From Narthecium ossifragum (Eukaryota > Streptophyta > Magnoliopsida > Dioscoreales > Nartheciaceae): a DNA stretch of 64,000 nucleotides. The stretch is from NCBI GenBank assembly GCA_963920575.1, contig OY986973.1, forward strand, positions 14,742,062 to 14,806,061, written 5' to 3'. A program made the translations under genes and the position numbers. Below are positions 58,403 to 64,000 of the stretch, piece by piece; position 1 is the first letter of the stretch; each line of letters begins with the position of its first letter. Under the pieces are notes generated by a model that was not told where the DNA came from, made no database searches, and was given only the letters and a program-made list of their open reading frames with translations.

Positions 58403-60128
58403 TTAATCAGTATAAGTTGGTTCCTCAAGGTCCAATTTTTCCAACTTTTCTGTTGGAATGCCTTCATAGAAAGGTTTAAGTCGATGGCCATTCACCGTAA
58501 ACATTTTGGAAGTGGCTAAACTTTGAATTTGAACTGCACCATGAGAAAAAACATTAGTAACAATAAAAGGTCCAATCCAACGAGAACGCAACTTACCTGG
58601 AAACAAACGTAGGCGTGATTGGTAAAGGAGAACTTTTTGACCAACTTTAAACTCCTTTCTAGAGATCATCTTATCATGAAAAGCTTTTGTCTTTTCCTTT
58701 TAAATCCTAGCGCTCTCATAGGCATCATTGCAAATTTCCTCTAATTCTTGCAGTTGCAACTTCCTGTGTTCTCCACTCTCATCCACGTTCATATTAAAGC
58801 TCTTGATAGCCCAATAAGCTTTATGTTCTAACTCAACTGGAAGGTGACATGGTTTCCCAAATACCAAGCGATAAGGTGACATACCGATGGGTGTCTTATA
58901 TGCCGTCCTGTACGCCCACAAAGCATCATCCAAACGCAAACTCCAATCTTTTCTATTTGGATTTACCGTCTTTTCAATGATGGACTTGATCTCTCGATTT
59001 GACACTTCCGCTTGTCCACTAGTTTGTGGATGATAGGTGGTTGACACCTTATGGGTCACATGGTACTTCCTTAGCAACGCCTCCACAGTTCGATTGCAAA
59101 AGTGCGTGCCTCGATCACTTATGAAAGCTCTTGGAATTCCAAACCTGGATAATATGTTAGACTTGATAAAATCTGCAACAACTTTAGAATCATCAGTCCT
59201 GGTAGCTTTAGCTTCTACCCATTTTGAAACATAATCCACAGCAAGTAGAATATAAACATAAACCAAAAGATATAGGGAACGGACCTATGAAATCAATACC
59301 CCAAACATCGAAAATTTCACAAAATAATATGGGGGTTTGTGGCATCTCATTCCGTTGGGATATATTACCTGTCTTTTGACAATTCTCGCATGATTTACAA
59401 AGAGAGTATGAATCTCGAAATAAAGAAGGCCAATAGAAACCACATTCTAACACTTTTCTTGCCGTTCTCTTAACTCCAAAGTGACCACCACAAGCATAAG
59501 AATGACAAAAAGTGAGTATAGAAATAATTTCACTTTCAGGAACGCACCTTCTTATTACTTGATTTGCACAATGCTTCCATAAATATGGGTCATCCCACAC
59601 ATAGTATTTGACATCACTTTTGATCTTATCTCTTTGCGCCTTAGACAAATCAGAAGGTAACATATTAGTAACCAAATAATTCACAATATTTGCATACCAA
59701 GGTAATGTCACAGTTGCAGAGGACAGTTGTTCATCAGGGAATGCTTCCTGCAGACGAAGTTTATCCTCCACATGAATTAAACGACTCAGATGATCTGCGA
59801 CCCTATTTTCTGGTCCTCTTTTGTCTTTTATCTCCAAATCAAATTCACTCAAGTGAAGTATCCATCGTATTAATCTTGGCTTTGCCTCCTTCTTCGTCAT
59901 TAAATAACGAAGAGCTGCATGATCAGAGTAAACAATAACTTTAGTACCAAGTAAATAAGAACGAAATTTTTCTAAAGCAAACACTACAGCTAAAAGTTCT
60001 TTTTCAGTTGTAGAATAATTTCTCTGGGCATCATCCAAAGTCTTGGAAGCATAATAAATTGCATGAGAAGCTCTTCCAATCTTTTGACCCAAAACCGCGC
60101 CCACTGCATAATCACTCGCGTCACACAT
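58403..60128 (-). pseudogene. Athila pol: RNase H and integrase
   Basis: From 60128 leftward: RNase H with [14 protein letters not shown] and [11 protein letters not shown]. Then the integrase HHCC region near 59540-59370 ([21 protein letters not shown]), a core with [10 protein letters not shown], a frameshift near 59255, [12 protein letters not shown] and [20 protein letters not shown] (DDE residues present), and [24 protein letters not shown] at about 58697 precedes the C-terminal [18 protein letters not shown] domain, ending at 58403. It is non-functional. Confidence 0.9.
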
Positions 60129-62378
60129 TATCTCGAAAGGAACGCTCCAGTCTGGGGTTGAATAACTGGGGTTGAAGTCAATAATTCTTTCAGTTTATCA
60201 AATGCCTCTTTGCATGCATCATCGAACTCAAAAACCTTGTCCTTTTGTAACAACGTGCATAGCGGTAATGCTATTTTGGAGAAGTCCTTGATGAATCTTC
60301 GGTAAAAACCTGCATGTCCAAGAAAAGAATGAACTTCCCGCACACTAGTGGGATAAGGTAAAGATTGAATGACATCAACTTTAGCTTTATCAACCTCAAT
60401 TCCTTTAGATGAAACAACATGACCCAAAACTATACCTTGTTCAACCATGAAATCACATTTCTCTGAATTTAACACAAGGCTAGTTTCTATGCATCTTTGA
60501 AGAACAAGTGTTAGGTTATGTAAACAATTATCAAAAGAGTTTCCATAAACTGTGAAATCATCCATAAAAACCTCTATGATCTATTCAATATAATCTGAGA
60601 ATATACTAACCATACACCTTTGGAACGTAGCTAGGACATTGCAAGACCAAAAGGCATGCGACGGTATGCAAAAGTTCCAAATGGGCATGTGAACGTCGTC
60701 TTTTCCTGATCTTCCGGGGCAATTGCAATCTGAAAGTAACCTGAATAACCATCAAGAAAACAATAATAAGAATGACCAGCTAATCTTTCAAGCATCTGAT
60801 CAATAAAAGGTAAAGGGAAGTGGTCCTTGCGGGTTATAGCATTCAATTTTCTATAATCAATACAAACTCTCCACCCATTTTGCACACGGGTAGGAACTAA
60901 TTCATCTTTGTGATTTCTTACCACGGTTATTCCTGTCTTTTTAGGAACCACTTGAACTGGACAAACCCAAGTGCTATCCGAAATAGGATAGATCACTCCA
61001 ACTTCAAGAAGTTTGAGAATCTCCTTCTTTACTACATCCATCATGGGCGGGTTTAACCTTCTTTGTGGTTGGCGGGAAGGTTTCGCTCCCTCTTCAAGCA
61101 AGATACGATGCATACATGTACTCGGGCTGATTCCCTTGATGTCTGCAATTGTCCAACCAATAGCTGTCTTATGCTTCTTAAGAACCTGCACAAGTTTTTC
61201 TTCATGTGGTGCACTAAGGTTATTGGAGATAATCACTGGTAATACTCCTTCATCTCCAAGAAAAACATATTTAAGATGATTGGGAAGAGGTTTCAGATCT
61301 GGAATAGGTGCTTGCAATACAGAGGGTAATGATTTCTCATTAGAAACATGTAATGGACTATAAGAATCGTTACCTGATTGTTGAAGTGTTGAAAAATCAT
61401 TCAGTGTTGTAACAGTTTCCTGCAAATTAGTACTCAAAGCTAGCTCCTTATTTTCTTCCTCAAGAGATTTACTAATAGCCACTTCCAATTCATCTTTATC
61501 ACTAAGTTCAAAGACTTCCTGTGATAAATAATCAATCACATCAATTGAATACACTGAACAATCATCAGCAGGATATTTCATGGCATCATAAATATTAAAC
61601 TTAACAGTTTCACCATCAAATTCCATGGTAAGTGTGCCACTATGGACATCTATCTTAGTCTTGGATGTCTTCAAGAAAGGTCTTCCCAACAAAATAGAAG
61701 TACTATGATCACCATTCTCCATATCAGCACATAAAAATCAGCAGGGAAAACTAAATCATTGACTTGCACAAGAATATCTTCAACTACACCTTTAGGATAG
61801 GCGTTAGATCTGTCAGCCAATTGAATCACAACACCAGTTTCATTCAAAGGACCAAGTTTTAAAGAAGAATATATAGAATATGGCATGACATTGATAGAAG
61901 CTCCTAGATCTAACATGGCCTTCTCAAACTTGGTGTTACCAATTGTACAGGGGATAGTAAACATACCTGGATCTCTACACTTTGTAGGAATTTTTCTTTG
62001 AAAAATTGCAGAAACATTTTCCCCTACTTTCACCTTTTCACATCCTTTAAGTTTCTGCTTCCTCTTAATTGTGCACAATTCTTTCAAGAATTTAGCATAA
62101 CGAGGTACTTGTTTAAGAGCATCTAAGAGTGGAATATTTACCTCGCATCGGCGAAAAGTCTCATATAGATCTGAATTCTTCTCATATTTTCTTGATTCTG
62201 TCAAAGCCTGAGGAAAAGGAGGTACAGGTTTATAATCAGAAAGAGGTGGAAACTTACGTTTAGGTACGTCGTCGTCATCAGGAAAGATTTTGTCCGCGAC
62301 GATGTCTTGCTCGTTTCCTTGCGGTGAAGATGCAGAAATTTCCTTGACTGGAGTCTCAACTTCTTTACCACTTCTCAA
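60129..62378 (-). pseudogene. Athila pol: protease and reverse transcriptase
   Basis: From 62378: a linker, then RYAKFLKELCTIKRK and protease MLDLGASINVMPYSIY (DLGA instead of DSGA, usual for Athila). A 1 bp frameshift lies near 61700. Reverse transcriptase then starts with a long N-terminal region, VCIDYRKLNAITRKDHFPLP and AYRRMPFGL. A frameshift near 60645 and a TAG near 60590 come just before the catalytic FMDDFTVYG. Its thumb and connection follow (HSFLGHAGFYRRFIKDFS), and another 1 bp frameshift lies near 60155. Confidence 0.9.
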
Positions 62379-62383
62379 AATGA

Positions 62384-63784
62384 TTACAACCTTGGATTTA
62401 TTACCGTTTGAGAGGGTAATTTTCCCGAACTTTGCGCCTCTAGCTTGCTAATTGCCGACGCCATCTGGCCCACATGATGCTCCAACCTTTGAATACTAGC
62501 CTTCGTCTCCTGTTGAATTTGCGAATTATTAGTAACGAGAGACTTAACTATATCTTCCAAAGACATACCAGAATCAGGAGTTGGGTTTGGTTGTTGTCTC
62601 GGAGGGTATGGCGGTCTATATTGTTGATATTGCTGTCCAGTTGGACGAAATTGAGTTGTAGGCTGATTTACTTGTGGATTTTCATAGTTGAGATTGGGGT
62701 GATCCCTCCATCCCGGATTATACGTGTTTGAATAGGGATCATACTTCCTTTGTGGTGGTCCTGGAAAATTCCCCGCTGCATTTACTTGTTCAATGGGCTC
62801 CTCTTGAAGAGTTGGGCACATGTCGGTTGGATGTCCCGCCACCGAACAAATTCCACAAACCTTCGCTGTTTGCATGTTACCTACAGCCATTTGACGAACA
62901 AGAGAAGTTAGACTCGCAATCTGTTGTTCAAGAGATGAAACATTTACCTCATTAACATTTTTTGAATAAGAATCAAGTCTAGTATTAAATTGTTGAGAAT
63001 TAGCTGCCATATTTGCAATCAAGTTCCTCGCGGCTTCAGGAGTTTTATCCACCAAAGCTCCTCCACTAGCGGCATCAATCATACTCCTGTCATTGGTTAG
63101 TAAGCCCTCATAAAAATATTGGATAAGTAATTGCTCACTAATTTGATGATGGGGACAGCTTGCACATAATTTCTTTAAATGTTCCCAATACTCATGTAGA
63201 GATTCTCCAATAGGTTGCCTTACACCACAGATCTCTTTCCTAATGTTGGCCGCTCTTGAGGCTGGGAAATACTTCTCTAAAAACAACATCTTCATCTCAT
63301 TCCATGTGGTAATACTCCCAGATGGTAAATAATAAAGCCAATCCTTAGCCGAATCCTTCAAAGAAAACGGAAAGGCTCTCAATTTGATTTGATCTTCAGT
63401 CACCCCCATGGGTTTCATACTTGTGCACACAACATGAAGCTCCTTTAAATGTTTGTGAGGATCCTCACCTGCAAGTCCATGAAAAGTGGGTAAGAGATGT
63501 ATTAGTCCAGATTTTAATTCAAAAGTAGTAGCAACATCCAAAGTAGGGAATGTAATGCATAAGGGTTGTTGATTCAAATCTGGGGCTGGAAGCTCTTTCA
63601 GAGTCCGATTTCCGGCCATGACTTCTTCCTCTTCTAATTCCGAATCACTGATAAATACGTGGTCAAGTGCCAAATCGTCCTCCTCAGGATTTATCCGAGC
63701 TTCTCTCCTTAACCTGTGCAGAGTTCATTCTATCTCTGGATCGTACTGCAAACCACCTTGATTAAAAGATCGAGCTATACTCAT
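62384..63784 (-). pseudogene. Athila gag
   Basis: The ATG at 63782-63784 opens MSIARSFNQGG, with a TGA at 63725-63727, after which the frame is open for 430 codons. Visible are FHGLAGEDPHKHLKELHVVC, AFPFSLKDSAKDWLYYLPSG, FLEKYFPASRAANIRKEICG and EYWEHLKKLCASCPHH, all Athila/Tat-lineage gag hallmarks. A CCHC-like C-x2-C-x4-H-x4-C (CGICSVAGHPTDMC) follows near 62850-62805, then a Pro/Gln-rich tail. A 1 bp frameshift at ~62381 separates it from pol. Confidence 0.9.
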
Positions 63785-63902
63785 AAACAATCAAGAAGAT
63801 TCCGGTTAAAACGAGAAAAAGAAATCAAGAAAATTTGAGTAAATTCTTTTTTTTTTTATGAAATTAAGGATCACAATAAGCACAACAAGTAACTAAAATC
63901 AC

Positions 63903-63920
63903 TCCCCGGCAACGGCGCCA
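63903..63920 (-). promoter_or_regulatory. Primer binding site (Asp tRNA)
   Basis: The plus strand reads tccccggcaacggcgcca, identical to the 3' end of plant tRNA-Asp including CCA, so the element's RNA would pair with it. It lies 5 bases inside the LTR boundary. Asp primer use is typical of Athila. Confidence 0.93.
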
Positions 63921-63925
63921 AATTT

Positions 63926-64000
63926 TGATGTGCTGTCGCAGGCATTCAAAAATAAAACCAATACTCGTTAAAATAAATGTAGTAGTGCGAGTACGAGTCG
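63926..64000 (-). repeat. Athila 5' LTR (start of, runs off window)
   Basis: Its 75 bases match 55309-55383 with one visible difference (gcattc versus gcactc), so the two LTRs have diverged little over the visible part, in contrast to the decayed coding region. Confidence 0.9.

Overview
This is a plant nuclear window, almost certainly from a flowering plant with a large repeat-rich genome. The evidence is nested Gypsy and Copia LTR retrotransposons primed by initiator-Met or Asp tRNA, a PIF/Harbinger transposon, a hAT element, a Cassandra-like 5S-derived LTR, a PPR fragment and a class III peroxidase relic. A monocot is plausible but I cannot prove it. A 200-base assembly gap lies at 50786-50985. 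No host gene in the window looks intact.

Layout. 1-3706: a Gypsy element in minus orientation (open gag, then a 2.3 kb LTR) abutting an oppositely oriented LTR end. 3707-5184: a large inverted-repeat (foldback) element. 6887-7735: a PPR pseudogene on the minus strand. 9293-15880: a plus-strand chromovirus-type Gypsy with a 5' LTR, decayed gag and pol, and truncation in integrase at short tandem repeats. 18051-19697: a three-copy ~360 bp tandem repeat followed by a Copia 5' fragment. 19698-21872: a solo-like LTR of the family seen at 932. 21873-25050: low-complexity sequence, a degenerate higher-order tandem repeat and an LTR fragment.

25056-42170 is the most interesting part. It is one peroxidase gene, now a pseudogene. 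Its promoter region and signal peptide lie at 25.06-25.53 kb and the rest lies at 39.82-42.17 kb. They are separated by a CRM/Galadriel-like Gypsy element bounded by a 5 bp target duplication (ctact). After insertion, a 1.46 kb segment spanning host 5'UTR, signal-peptide exon, LTR and gag start was tandemly amplified to about three and a half copies. A second Gypsy (minus strand, 30361-35060) then replaced part of the fourth copy. A 1346 bp non-autonomous hAT with an 8 bp duplication also sits in the last peroxidase exon.

42740-43530 is a LINE-type fragment. 44910-50785 is a PIF/Harbinger element with a three-exon DDE transposase carrying two stops and a Myb/SANT-like companion ORF cut by the gap. 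51177-51400 is a Cassandra-like LTR. 51774-55308 shows pol end, LTR, PBS and gag start, so one LTR serves two partial elements. The window closes with a decayed Athila-lineage Gypsy (55309-64000, minus strand) with an Asp-tRNA primer site, inserted a few codons into that gag.

The genes do not form pathways; their relations are insertion, nesting and duplication. All family names are from motif recognition by eye. No database search was run.
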